The notes: generated by a model not told the origin, from the sequence alone. DNA of 64,000 nt from Bradyrhizobium genosp. L (GCF_015624485.1 NZ_CP061378.1:7155501-7219500), one strand, 5' to 3'; numbered from the stretch's first letter, positions 32,165 to 41,313 are shown. Translations and numbers: made by a program.

Positions 32165-33205
32165 CTATTTCTTGGGGGCGTCGAGCAGGCTCGACAGCGC
32201 AAGCTCGTTGAGGACCGGCGGATGCTGCTTGAGCAGCTCGGCGAGATAGGCCCGCCGCATCATCTGCGAACGTTCGGCGCGGATCTGCTGCACCAACTGG
32301 TCGCGCACCTCCGGCAGGGTGCGGGTGTAGGACGCCCGGGTATCGATCAGCTTGACGATGTGCCAGCCGTCGTCGAGCTTGATCGGCTCGGACACGGTGT
32401 TCTTGGCGAGGCCCATCACCTGGCTGCGGATCTCAGGACGGAGCTGGGTTTCCGGAACCCAGCCGAGGTCGCCGCCATCCTTGGCGGCGTTGCCGTCGCC
32501 GCCCGCGACCGCGGTGAAGTCCGCACCCGGCGCTTTCAACTTGCGCTGGACGTCGTCGAGCTGCTGCCTGGCCTTGTCCTCGGCAGCCTTGTCGCCCTCC
32601 TTCGGCGCGGCAATGAAGATCTGCGCGAGCTGGAATTGGCGCGGCACCAGGAAGGAAGCGCGATAGGCGTCGTAGACCTTCTGCAAATCATCGTCGCTCG
32701 GGAAGCTGGCCGGCGGCGTCGAGACCGATTGCAGATAGAGCTCGACCAGCGCGGCCTCCCGCGCCCGCGCGAGCTGAGCGGTGATCGCAGGTTGCTGATC
32801 CCACTTCTTGGCCTGCAACTCCTGCAGCACCAGGCGGTTGGCGAGCAGCAGGCGGACCGCCTGGCTGAGCGCGGCCGGATCCTTGGCCAGCGCCGCCTGC
32901 TCGCGCGCGCCAAGCGCCGCGACATAGCTGCGCAGATCATCCGCCGAGATGTTGGCATCGCCGACGCGCCCGATGATCTCCTCATTCGCCTTGGCAGGCG
33001 CCGGAGCCGGGGCAGTCGCCGGCGCGGGAGTGGCGGCAGCCTGGGCCGCCGCGGGCTGCGGCTGCGATTTTGGCTTGGCGGCTTGCGCCATCCGCGGCGC
33101 CGGTGCCGCGGATTGCGCCGGCGCGTCGAAAGGCGCAACGAGAACCGTGACGGCGGCAACCAGCCCGATCGATCGAAGCGATTTCACGATGTGGAGATTG
33201 CTCAT
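32165..33205 (-). CDS. Periplasmic peptidylprolyl isomerase (PpiC/SurA type)
   Basis: A 346-residue parvulin-type foldase. A signal peptide (SIGLVAAVTVLVAPFDAPAQ) precedes an Ala/Pro linker and a SurA_N-like helical region (about 65-185). The PPIase domain follows (RQFQLAQIFIAAPKEGDKAA, DFTAVAGGDGNAAKDGGDLGWVP, NTVSEPIKLDDGWHIVKLID). It should help beta-barrel proteins fold, fitting its place beside the porin and TpsB genes. Its start overlaps the stop of the coiled-coil gene by 4 bp. Confidence 0.92.
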   Translation of the reverse strand: MSNLHIVKSLRSIGLVAAVTVLVAPFDAPAQSAAPAPRMAQAAKPKSQPQPAAAQAAATPAPATAPAPAPAKANEEIIGRVGDANISADDLRSYVAALGAREQAALAKDPAALSQAVRLLLANRLVLQELQAKKWDQQPAITAQLARAREAALVELYLQSVSTPPASFPSDDDLQKVYDAYRASFLVPRQFQLAQIFIAAPKEGDKAAEDKARQQLDDVQRKLKAPGADFTAVAGGDGNAAKDGGDLGWVPETQLRPEIRSQVMGLAKNTVSEPIKLDDGWHIVKLIDTRASYTRTLPEVRDQLVQQIRAERSQMMRRAYLAELLKQHPPVLNELALSSLLDAPKK

Positions 33206-33795
33206 GGGTTTACCTTCTGATCGAGGAACCTGTCCTGGTCGTCCTGCAGCTGGTTCTGGATCTCGACCCGGCGCAGCCCAAATGCCGGCTCGTGCGCGAC
33301 CAGGATTTCGCCGATGGTCACGTCCCTGTAACGCTTCACCATGTCCTTGCCGGCCTTGACCAACTGAGTGTTCTTGGCGACGCAGCTCTTGGTGCTGGCC
33401 TTGTAGGTCGTGGCCTCACTCTCGAACTTGGCGCGCTCGGCGTCCTTGCTGCGGGCGACGTTCGCGGCGTCCTCATAGGCCGTCTTCCATTTCTCCAGCG
33501 TCTCCTCCCGCTCGGTGAGCCGCTGATTGAACTCCTCGACCGCGTCGCTGTGTTCCTTCTGCTCTTTCTTCAGCTGCGCCTTGACGTCCTCGACCTCCTT
33601 CTTCGCCGCGGCCTCCTTGCGCTCGGCATCAGCGACCTTGGCCTGCAGCGCGGTCCGCTGATCTTCCAGCGCACGCATCTGCGCCGTCGTGCTGCGCAAG
33701 GCGTCGCGCAGCCGGTCGGATTCGGACTGGGCGAATGCAGTGCCGGAGCTCAGGACTCCGACCACCGCCATCACCAGGAAAGCAATGATGCGCAT
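33202..33795 (-). CDS. Periplasmic coiled-coil protein
   Basis: A 197-residue exported protein. The signal peptide is MRIIAFLVMAVVGVLSSGTAFAQ (cleavage after AFA), followed by a long coiled coil rich in Lys and Glu (residues about 30-130) and a C-terminal globular part (NTQLVKAGKDMVKRYRDVTI, GLRRVEIQNQLQ). It may act as a periplasmic rod or chaperone. It overlaps the isomerase gene and follows the porin gene by 2 bp, so all three are one unit. No family is recognised. Confidence 0.85.
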   Translation of the reverse strand: MRIIAFLVMAVVGVLSSGTAFAQSESDRLRDALRSTTAQMRALEDQRTALQAKVADAERKEAAAKKEVEDVKAQLKKEQKEHSDAVEEFNQRLTEREETLEKWKTAYEDAANVARSKDAERAKFESEATTYKASTKSCVAKNTQLVKAGKDMVKRYRDVTIGEILVAHEPAFGLRRVEIQNQLQDDQDRFLDQKVNP

Positions 33796-33797
33796 GT

Positions 33798-35663
33798 TCA
33801 GAACCTGGCGTTGAGGTCGACTTGCAGGACGTCGACGGCATAGGGGCTGCCGGCGATGCCGTTGGCGCTCATCCAACGCAGCGCGGCCCAGACATTCTCG
33901 CCGAGGCCGACATTGCCGCCGAGGAAGTAGCCCTTGAGGTTGGTGCCGCCGAGGCCAAAGTCGGGATCGACGAAGGCATCGAGAGTGGCATCCGACTCCA
34001 GATATTTGTAGCCGGCGTGCACATTCCAATCCCAGAGATGCTTGATCTCCTTGTCGCCCACCGTGACGCGGCCGATCCAGCCCTGATTGCCGCCGTTGTA
34101 CGTCCCGGGCGTGGTCCCACCATCCGGACTCGGCCCGAGATTGTTGACAGCCAACGTCGTCATCAGGGAGCGGCTGAAGGCCGTGTTGTAGATATATTCG
34201 CCGTCGAGCACGATGTGGGCCGGATGGAAATGTCCGAGATCAAGCTGCCCGCTGACGACCAAGGGACGGTATTGGCCGACCAGCCCGAAATATTGAAACT
34301 GATTGATCGTGCCACCCTGGTTGCCCCCGGCGACTCCGACCAGATCGGGAATGATGTTACGCAGCGGGAAGTAGGTATTTCCCCTTTGCGCGAAGGTCGG
34401 TCGGGTCAAGTCGGTATCGCAAACATCAGATGAGCTCTCGACGATGCAAGGGCTCGAGAACTGGCCCTGCACGTTGTCGAAGTCATAATATGCGACGCCG
34501 AACCGGAAGGCGTATTCCGGGTTGATGCGTGCGTTGAAGCCGACCTGACCTCCAAACAGCCACTTGTCGCGGCTCGGAAACTTGGTCGGAGCGCCGGTGA
34601 CCGGGTCCACCAGATTAATGCCGCTGTTGAAATCGGTATTGTAGATCGGGAATGCGCCGGCCACCGCGAAGGGCGTGAAGCCTTCGTAGACCTCATGCTT
34701 TGCCTGGACGGCGAAGCCATCGAAGCCAAGCTCACGGTACCAAACCAGATCGGTCGGCGACCAGAACGGATTGTCAAAGCGCCCCGCCGAGAGGCTCAGA
34801 TCACCACTCCAACCCTGCCAGTTGATGTAGCCGCGATCGAGCCACAGCGCGGATTTCGAGAAATTGCCACCGCCACCGCCGAGCGTCTCGTTGGTGGATA
34901 CTGGTGAGTTGTTGTCACCAGTTGCTATGCGCAGGCCGGCTGTGAACCCGTAGAGCAGATCCGCATCCATGCCGAGCCGGCCACGGAACCGGAACTGATT
35001 GCGGTCCTGCGTGGTGTTGTAGGTTGGCGCATAGGTTTGGTTTCCGTGCGATATGTCATACGGCGACCCGGTATTGATCGCGTTGAAATTGATCGGGTTG
35101 AGCTGGTCGTTGCCGGCCGGGAAATAGTTGCCCTGATAGCGCACGCGCGCATCGCCGTAGAAATGGATGCGCTGCGCCCATTCCGGATACTTGCCGGGCG
35201 ACGCCCAGTTTTCCTTTTCCGCCTTGGCCATCACCTCCTGCTTAATCTCTTCACGTAACTGTCGTTTGACGACTTCCGGAACGTAGGTGACGTGCTTGGT
35301 TCCCGGCGGCTGCGCCGCGGCGCTCGCCGCCGTCGCGGCCTTGGCGGCTTCGTCCGCCTTGCTGGAAGCGTCCTTGGCGGCCTGACGGGAAATGTAGGCC
35401 TCGTCCTCGGCCTGCTTGATCAGCGCCTTGGCCTGCTCCTCCTTGAGGATGCCCTGCTGGACCAGCAGATTGACCAGGTTGATCGTCGCGTTCGGCGACG
35501 TCGGCTTCGTGCTCAAGACCTTGCCGTCGGATCGCTTCGCCGCGGGAGCAGGCGCCTGGTCCGTCGCGCTCTGGGCCAGAGCGGGCGTGATGCATGCGAG
35601 CGCGCTCAGCGACATCGCAAGCGGCAACGCGCGCCACTCTGCGTCAGCTTTGATCCTAAACAT
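33798..35663 (-). CDS. Putative porin with N-terminal coiled coil
   Basis: A 621-residue outer-membrane protein. After the signal peptide (MSLSALACITPALAQ), residues about 50-140 form a coiled-coil region (LIKQAEDEAYISRQAAKDA) that may trimerise or bind peptidoglycan. The rest is a beta-barrel of the putative-porin type (IHFYGDARVRYQGNYF, FRFRGRLGMDADLLYGFTAGL, ending VDVLQVDLNARF with terminal Phe). It presumably allows solute passage, or is the outer-membrane target of the neighbouring TonB/ExbB/ExbD machine. The ATG at 35663 has a GGGGG site. It is the first gene after TonB in the locus. Confidence 0.9.
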   Translation of the reverse strand: MFRIKADAEWRALPLAMSLSALACITPALAQSATDQAPAPAAKRSDGKVLSTKPTSPNATINLVNLLVQQGILKEEQAKALIKQAEDEAYISRQAAKDASSKADEAAKAATAASAAAQPPGTKHVTYVPEVVKRQLREEIKQEVMAKAEKENWASPGKYPEWAQRIHFYGDARVRYQGNYFPAGNDQLNPINFNAINTGSPYDISHGNQTYAPTYNTTQDRNQFRFRGRLGMDADLLYGFTAGLRIATGDNNSPVSTNETLGGGGGNFSKSALWLDRGYINWQGWSGDLSLSAGRFDNPFWSPTDLVWYRELGFDGFAVQAKHEVYEGFTPFAVAGAFPIYNTDFNSGINLVDPVTGAPTKFPSRDKWLFGGQVGFNARINPEYAFRFGVAYYDFDNVQGQFSSPCIVESSSDVCDTDLTRPTFAQRGNTYFPLRNIIPDLVGVAGGNQGGTINQFQYFGLVGQYRPLVVSGQLDLGHFHPAHIVLDGEYIYNTAFSRSLMTTLAVNNLGPSPDGGTTPGTYNGGNQGWIGRVTVGDKEIKHLWDWNVHAGYKYLESDATLDAFVDPDFGLGGTNLKGYFLGGNVGLGENVWAALRWMSANGIAGSPYAVDVLQVDLNARF

Positions 35664-35712
35664 CAGTCCCCCAGTTCTCACTCGCACATTGAAAATTGAC
35701 ATTTGCGTCTCG

Positions 35713-36537
35713 TCAGGTCGGCCGCCGCGCCGTGACGCGCGTGACCACCGGCATCGGCATGTCCTTTGGCGGCGGCTCGCGCAGCGTCAGGTGGCCGAGC
35801 ACGTCGTTGCGGATCGCCGCGTCGATCTCGGCATCGCCGGTCGACGGCGTCATCACCACCCGGCTGATGCGGCCGGAACTGTCGGCCCACAGCCGCACCT
35901 GGACCTGCGTCGTCATGTTGCGCGTCTTCGGATTGGCGCGGAGCGCCGCCTCGATCTGCGACGTCACGATGGTGGCGTACCAGCCCCAGCGACTGCCCCC
36001 GCCGCCGCCCCCGCCATAGGGGTTGCCGCCGGGCTTGCCGCCGAGGTTGAACAAATCGCCGGGCCCCGTCGGCTTGGCATCGAGCGACAGCGGACCGGGC
36101 GGATCTTCGTTCTTGGCTTCCTTGGCCGGCGCGTCCTTCGGCTTCTCGACCGGCTTCTCTTCCTTGATCTCGGGGTCAGCCATCTTGGGCTGATCGATCA
36201 TCTTCTGCTCGGGCGCCTGCGGTGGAGGTGGCGGCGGCGGTGGAGGCGGCGGCAGGGTCACATTGACGATGGTGAGATCGCGCCGCTGAACCGGCGGCGG
36301 CAGATCGTCATGGCCGATGAAGAAATAGACGACGCCGGAGATGAACAGCGCGGCCAGCACCGCCACCGAACCATAGCGCAGCATCGGAAAGCGGCGGTCC
36401 CTGGAGTCGGCGATCGTCTTCCTGCCGGCCGGACGCGGCGGCGCGCCAGCCGCGGGCGCAGCGTCGATCTCGCGATCCCCAGCGGATTCGACCGCGTGCG
36501 CGGACTGCGTGTTCTGGTCCCGCACCGGCACGTTCAT
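35713..36537 (-). CDS. TonB-family energy transducer
   Basis: A 274-residue TonB protein. A cytoplasmic tail is followed by one transmembrane helix (YGSVAVLAALFISGVVYFFI), a run of about 11 prolines, a Lys/Glu/Pro-rich rod and a C-terminal TonB domain (SQIEAALRANPKTRN, VQVRLWADSSGRISRVVM, IDAAIRNDVLGHLTL). It would carry energy from the ExbB/ExbD pump to an outer-membrane partner. The start overlaps the stop of the upstream 176-residue protein (ATGA). In this locus the ExbB, ExbD and TonB genes are co-directional with the TpsB gene, so TpsB or the porin is the likely target. Confidence 0.92.
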   Translation of the reverse strand: MNVPVRDQNTQSAHAVESAGDREIDAAPAAGAPPRPAGRKTIADSRDRRFPMLRYGSVAVLAALFISGVVYFFIGHDDLPPPVQRRDLTIVNVTLPPPPPPPPPPPQAPEQKMIDQPKMADPEIKEEKPVEKPKDAPAKEAKNEDPPGPLSLDAKPTGPGDLFNLGGKPGGNPYGGGGGGGSRWGWYATIVTSQIEAALRANPKTRNMTTQVQVRLWADSSGRISRVVMTPSTGDAEIDAAIRNDVLGHLTLREPPPKDMPMPVVTRVTARRPT

Positions 36538-37064
36538 GGCGCGGTCTCCTTCGAAGAGCTCCGCTCGATCAGCCGGTCGTCGACATACTGCACGACGAAA
36601 CTGGCCAGTGCGTCGAAATCCGTGGTCTTCAGGATCACCTTGGTGTCGGGCGTCGCGTCGATCGCCGCCTGATAGACCGAAAGCTCGCTCAAATAATCCA
36701 CATAGGCCGAGCCATCGATCGAGAGCCGCACCCGCGGGGTTCGCAAGATCGTCAGGCACAGCGGATTGTGGTCGGGCTGCCGGCCCGCGACGCGGCGGCG
36801 CAGCGCGTCCGCCAGCTTGACCAGCAGCGCCTCGCCATGGAGAGGAAACGGCAGCACCTCGGCGCGCGGCTGCCCGCTCGCACCGGGCTGAGCCGGGATC
36901 ACGCGAAGCTCGCCGGTCTGGATCAGCGCCGGCTGTTGCGCAGCCTCGGCGCATCCCTCAGCGACGACGCCGACGCTCTGATCAAACGATTTCATCACGC
37001 CGCTCAACCACGACCGCAGCGTCCTGCGCTGCGGGAAGGGAAAGGGTGCTGGTTGCGTGATCAT
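36534..37064 (-). CDS. Unknown protein between ExbD and TonB genes
   Basis: A 176-residue protein, no domain recognised. The N-terminal third (SWLSGVMKSFDQSVGVVAEG) and the C-terminal part (RVRLSIDGSAYVDYLSELSVYQ, KVILKTTDFDALASFVVQYV) look globular and cytoplasmic, with no signal peptide or membrane helix. Its ATGA overlap with TonB and 21-bp gap from ExbD mean it is made together with the energy-coupling proteins. It is probably an accessory part of that complex. Confidence 0.8.
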   Translation of the reverse strand: MITQPAPFPFPQRRTLRSWLSGVMKSFDQSVGVVAEGCAEAAQQPALIQTGELRVIPAQPGASGQPRAEVLPFPLHGEALLVKLADALRRRVAGRQPDHNPLCLTILRTPRVRLSIDGSAYVDYLSELSVYQAAIDATPDTKVILKTTDFDALASFVVQYVDDRLIERSSSKETAP

Positions 37065-37085
37065 GGCGGCGCCTCTCGGGCTGGC

Positions 37086-37499
37086 TCACTTCACGAGCGG
37101 CTTGGTCGCAAGGCCGACCTGGGTCAGGCCGATGCGGCTGAGCAGATCGAACACGTCCATCACGCTCTGGTACTGCACCTGCGCATCGCCGCGCAGCACC
37201 ACCGGAAATTCCGGCGTCAGCGCCTTCTGCTGCACCAGGCGCTGCTCGAGCTCGGCGAGGGTGACCGGAACGGTGTCGAGGAAGATCTTGCCGTCATTGG
37301 CAACCGTGATCGCCTTGGTGGTCTGCGTCGCCAGGCTCGGCGCCGCCGAGGCCTTGGGCAGGTTGACCTTCTGCCCCTGCACGGTCGCCGTGGTCATGAT
37401 GATGAAGATCACCAGCAGCACATAGGCGAGGTCCAACATCGGGGTGATGTTGATGTCGTCATACGGCTTGGCATCGCTCTGGACCTGCATCGCCGTCAC
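37086..37499 (-). CDS. exbD: ExbD/TolR biopolymer transporter
   Basis: A 137-residue inner-membrane protein. A short cytoplasmic N-terminus leads to one transmembrane helix with the key Asp (INITPMLDLAYVLLVIFII), then the periplasmic TolR/ExbD domain (LPKASAAPSLATQTTKAITV, KIFLDTVPVTLAELEQRL, VVLRGDAQVQYQSVMDVFDL). It forms the proton channel with ExbB. The start overlaps the stop of the ExbB fusion gene by 4 bp. Confidence 0.95.
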   Translation of the reverse strand: MTAMQVQSDAKPYDDINITPMLDLAYVLLVIFIIMTTATVQGQKVNLPKASAAPSLATQTTKAITVANDGKIFLDTVPVTLAELEQRLVQQKALTPEFPVVLRGDAQVQYQSVMDVFDLLSRIGLTQVGLATKPLVK

Positions 37500-39544
37500 T
37501 CCGCCGCGATGCGGTGTTCGACCGGGTCCGGACGGTCGGCGGAGTAGAACTCCGCCATCTTGGTCACGAACTCGTCGACGAACACCTGGATGTCGCTGGT
37601 CAGGTCCTTGATGCGCGAGATCAGATAGTTGTAGCCGAACAGCGCCGGGATCGCGACGCCGAGGCCGGCAACGGTCGCCACCAGCGCGGCGGCGATACCG
37701 GGCGCGATCGCGTTGACGTTGACGTCGCCGCTCGCCGCGATCGCCGCGAACGTGATCATGACGCCGACCACGGTGCCGAGCAGGCCGAGGAACGGTCCGC
37801 CGGAGATCGCGATGGTCAGCACCACCATCAGGCGGTTGAGCCGCTGCATCTCCTTGACGACGCCGCTATCGAGCGACGCCCGGATCGCCGCGATCGAGGT
37901 CGCCGACAGCACCGGCGCGCGCTGCCCGTTATTGCCCGAGAAGCGATGGCGGATTTCGGCCGCGCCGATGTGATAGATGCGGTAGAGCGAGGAGGAGCGC
38001 ATCATCTTGGCGTCGGCCTGGGTGAGGCGTCCGCCGAGCGTCGAGACATCGTCGGCATCACCGCGATCGAGCATGGTCAGATCGGCGGCGATCTCGCGGA
38101 ACCCCCTCATGAACTGGTTGTTGGCCCGCGACTGCTTGTTGAGATACGAGGCTTTGTCGATCATCACCACCCAGCTGATCGCCGCCATAATCAGCAGGAT
38201 GCCGATCACGACCCAGCCGTCGAGCGTCACCGATTTCAGGATCACCACGAAATAGCCGGACAGCCAGCTCGCGGTCTCCTCGTCGACGCTGAACGACATC
38301 AGCTTGGCCTGGTCGGGGCCCTGCCCGATCGCCATCACCTTGATCAGACCGGCGGGACGCGCGACCTTGCTGATCTGGAGCTCGTCGATGTCGCCGGCAA
38401 AGCCGGCCATTCCTGCGGCAGGCGCCGGCGCGGGCGTTGCCGCAGCGTCGGGTGCCGGCGTTGCCGCCGGAGCAGCACCACCGTCCGCAGCAGGCGCATC
38501 AGGGGGCGCTGATGGCGCGGCTGCGGACGGTGCCGTCGCAGGCGCGATCGGAGAAGCGCTGGAGGTCGACGAATCCCCCCCGATCAGGCCAACGGAATTG
38601 AGCGCCGGCACGGATGCGCCGAGCGTGGCGTAGGACACGCCGTCGAGATAGAGGGTGATCTGGTCGGGCGCCGCGACAACCGCGACATGATGCCAGCTGC
38701 CGGCCGCGATCGGCGCGCCGACGCCCGTGCGCTGCGTGCTGCCCGCGTTGGCGACTTCGACGAAGGGAATGCCGTTGTCGAGGCCGATCACCAGCGCGTT
38801 GGCGCCGTCACGCCGGCTGAACAGCGCGGTGTTCGGCTGCAACGCCGCCGGCTTGATCCAGGCCGACCAGGTCAGCGTGGCGTGATCGGGCCAGGCCAGC
38901 GACGTCGAGGCGGGCAAGGTCAGCGGCGTGCGGCCATCGAGCCGCAGCCCGGAGCCGATCAGCGCGCCGTCCGCCGGCTGGCCGACGCTCTGGGCGTTGT
39001 TGGCCCACACCGAGGAGTCGATCGCAGGCGTGCCGCGCTCATTGAAATGGTAGACCAGCTGGGTATCCGGATCGTAGGTCCCCTTGGGATCGCTGGTCGC
39101 GATCGCTTTCTTGTTGCCGTAATAGAGCCAGATATCCGTTCGGGCGCCGGGCGCCAGATTCGGCACCGAGACCCAGACCAGGGCCTCGCCGAGCAGGGAA
39201 TCGAACTTCTCGATGTGATGCTTCAGCGGCGTCTTGTCGTCGCCGGCCACGAACCGCAGATCGCTGCCGTCGTCCTTTGCCACGCTGAAGCGGAAGTTGC
39301 CGACATGCAGCCGCACCAGCGTCGGAGCGCCGCCGATCGGATCGGTGATGTTGGCGCCGGAGGCGCTGACGTCGATGGTGATCTTCTTGCGCATCTGCCA
39401 ATCATCGTTCCACCAGGCCTTTGCCGGCGAGAGCGACGTCAGCAGGGCGACGAAGCCGAGCAGCAGCCCCGTCGTGACATTCGCGATGTTTCGCCGCAGC
39501 GCCGCGCGGCGCATGCGCTGCTCGAAATTCAAACTCGTCCCCAT
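37496..39544 (-). CDS. DUF2341/LamG-like periplasmic domain fused to ExbB/TolQ
   Basis: A 682-residue fusion. A signal peptide (TTGLLLGFVALLTSLSPAKA) precedes DUF2341 (WWNDDWQMRKKITIDVSASG, WLYYGNKKA), a LamG/concanavalin-like domain (LRLDGRTPLTLPASTSLAWPD, ATLTWSAWIKPAAL) and an Ala/Pro linker. The C-terminal 240 residues are ExbB/TolQ, with three transmembrane helices (VVIGILLIMAAISWVVMI, ISGGPFLGLLGTVVGVMITFAAI, LVATVAGLGVAIPALFGYNYLI). Classical ExbB has no periplasmic glycan-binding head, so this pump could sense or grip a carbohydrate. It overlaps the TpsB gene stop and the ExbD start. Confidence 0.93.
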   Translation of the reverse strand: MGTSLNFEQRMRRAALRRNIANVTTGLLLGFVALLTSLSPAKAWWNDDWQMRKKITIDVSASGANITDPIGGAPTLVRLHVGNFRFSVAKDDGSDLRFVAGDDKTPLKHHIEKFDSLLGEALVWVSVPNLAPGARTDIWLYYGNKKAIATSDPKGTYDPDTQLVYHFNERGTPAIDSSVWANNAQSVGQPADGALIGSGLRLDGRTPLTLPASTSLAWPDHATLTWSAWIKPAALQPNTALFSRRDGANALVIGLDNGIPFVEVANAGSTQRTGVGAPIAAGSWHHVAVVAAPDQITLYLDGVSYATLGASVPALNSVGLIGGDSSTSSASPIAPATAPSAAAPSAPPDAPAADGGAAPAATPAPDAAATPAPAPAAGMAGFAGDIDELQISKVARPAGLIKVMAIGQGPDQAKLMSFSVDEETASWLSGYFVVILKSVTLDGWVVIGILLIMAAISWVVMIDKASYLNKQSRANNQFMRGFREIAADLTMLDRGDADDVSTLGGRLTQADAKMMRSSSLYRIYHIGAAEIRHRFSGNNGQRAPVLSATSIAAIRASLDSGVVKEMQRLNRLMVVLTIAISGGPFLGLLGTVVGVMITFAAIAASGDVNVNAIAPGIAAALVATVAGLGVAIPALFGYNYLISRIKDLTSDIQVFVDEFVTKMAEFYSADRPDPVEHRIAAE

Positions 39545-41313
39545 CAGAATTCACCCCAAAACCGGAAATTCACGCGCGGGCTGTTTGCGTGCGTGTATGC
39601 CTGCGTCACCATCGGCACCGAATAGGCGACCATGCCGTTGAGATATTCGAACGCCTTGAATTTCGTCCCGACGCCGTAGCTCCACTCGACGAATGACGCC
39701 TGCTGATCGGGCAGCGGGTCGTGGATTGCGGCGTAGCCGCCATCCACGAAGGTGAAGAAGCGCCACTCATTGAGGGTGACGTAGCGCGGCTTGCCTTCGC
39801 CGGTCTCGTCCTTGAGCTGGGCCTGCAGCTTGCTGCCGACATCGGGACTGCGGATTTCGAAGTTGCCGACCACGCCGTTGTCGCCGAGCACCTCGGATTC
39901 GAGATAGCCGCGCACGGTGTCGAGACCGCCGAGGCTGAACTGCTCGCTCGACACCAGCGGGCCGTCGGAAATCTGGCCCTGCACCTTGCCGTAGAGCTGG
40001 AAGCCTTCCGGCAGCTCCTGGGTATGCGAGACGTCGGCATTGAAGTGGGTGAAGCTCGGCGAGGCGTGGGTGCGCTTGGCGTCGAACTCATCCAGCGGGC
40101 TGCTCAGCGGCCGGATGTTGTAGGTGATCCCGGCGTTGAACTGGGTCGTGAACTTTTCGTTCTGGAACGTCGCACCGTAAGTCGCGACGACGGGATAATA
40201 AGTGACCGGCGACGAGAAGCCGTCGGTGCCGAGGTTCACCGTCTGATCGAAATGCTTGTAGTCGATGCCGGCCGACAGCGTGTGGAACAGACCTTCGCGG
40301 GTCGGCAGCGTCATCACCGCACGCTCGCCGATGATCTCGCCGGGACCGATCACGTTGGTGCCGCCGACGGTCGCGACGTCGCTGCTCGACTTCACGCCGT
40401 AGGTGAGGAAGTTGAGCCAGTCGAAATCCGTCCGCGCCAGGTATGAAGCAGAGAACACTTCGGCATCGCTCGTGCGCTGCGGCGCGACCTGATAGGTGAC
40501 GCTCAGCGAATGGCCGAGCTGCCACAGGTCGTCATAATGCACGGTGGCGGAGACGCGGAGCGGCGTCGTGGACGGCGATTGCCGGTTATTGATCTCGAGG
40601 CTGCCATGGATCGGCGCCTTGTCCTCGACCGTGAGATCGACGTCGACGGTGCCGGGCGTCACGCCGGCGCGCAGTGCGGGCGTCACCCGGCGATCCGGCC
40701 ACTGGTTGAGCGACACGATATCCTTGGTGACGTCGCCGAAATTGGGGACGGTCCCCTCTTTCAGAGAAGGTGCGTGCTTCTTGATCTTGTCGAGATCGAA
40801 ATAGCGCGAGTTCTTGACCCGCAAACGTCCGACCTTCAGCTCCGTCACCTTGAGGGTCACCAGACCGCTCTGCACGTTCTGCTGCGGGATGGCGACGCTG
40901 ACGGTCTGAAAACCCTTGTCGTGATAAGCCTTTTCCAGCGCGGCCCGCGCCTTCTCAACATCGTCGGCGGTCTTGTTCGGGCCGAGGAAAGGATAGATCG
41001 CTTCCTCAACCTCGACCTGCGGCAGCGTGTCGGCGCCCTGCACGGCGAAATCGTCGATGTCGAATTTCTGCAGCGGTGCCGCCGGCTTTGGTGCCTGCGC
41101 GGCCGGCTTGCCATCCGCAGCCGGCTTGCCGGCATCCGCCGCTGGCGCTGCGGCGGCCGTTCCCTTTGCCGCGGCCGGCTCCTTTGCCGCGTGCGCCGGA
41201 ACAACGATCGCCACCGCACCAACCACGGTGATCGCCGCCGCAGAGGCGCGCAATCCGCCCCGGCACCGCACGCGACAACGCAAATCCCACTGGTTTCTTC
41301 GACTACGCACCAA
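39544..41313 (-). CDS. TpsB-type transporter (FhaC/ShlB/HecB family)
   Basis: A 589-residue outer-membrane transporter. The N-terminal signal (AAAITVVGAVAIVVPAHA) is followed by an Ala/Pro linker, POTRA domains (FDIDDFAVQGADTLPQVEVEEAI, AALEKAYHDKGFQTVSVAIP, LVTLKVTELKVGRLRVKNSR) and a ShlB-type 16-strand barrel containing the conserved SLGGLDTVRGYLESEVLGD, whose VRGY is the lid-loop motif of TpsB, and ending NFRFWGEF. TpsB secretes large TpsA exoproteins. No TpsA gene is present nearby. It leads the ExbB/ExbD/TonB set with start/stop overlaps. The start (TTG or GTG at 41310) is uncertain. Confidence 0.93.
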   Translation of the reverse strand: MVRSRRNQWDLRCRVRCRGGLRASAAAITVVGAVAIVVPAHAAKEPAAAKGTAAAAPAADAGKPAADGKPAAQAPKPAAPLQKFDIDDFAVQGADTLPQVEVEEAIYPFLGPNKTADDVEKARAALEKAYHDKGFQTVSVAIPQQNVQSGLVTLKVTELKVGRLRVKNSRYFDLDKIKKHAPSLKEGTVPNFGDVTKDIVSLNQWPDRRVTPALRAGVTPGTVDVDLTVEDKAPIHGSLEINNRQSPSTTPLRVSATVHYDDLWQLGHSLSVTYQVAPQRTSDAEVFSASYLARTDFDWLNFLTYGVKSSSDVATVGGTNVIGPGEIIGERAVMTLPTREGLFHTLSAGIDYKHFDQTVNLGTDGFSSPVTYYPVVATYGATFQNEKFTTQFNAGITYNIRPLSSPLDEFDAKRTHASPSFTHFNADVSHTQELPEGFQLYGKVQGQISDGPLVSSEQFSLGGLDTVRGYLESEVLGDNGVVGNFEIRSPDVGSKLQAQLKDETGEGKPRYVTLNEWRFFTFVDGGYAAIHDPLPDQQASFVEWSYGVGTKFKAFEYLNGMVAYSVPMVTQAYTHANSPRVNFRFWGEF

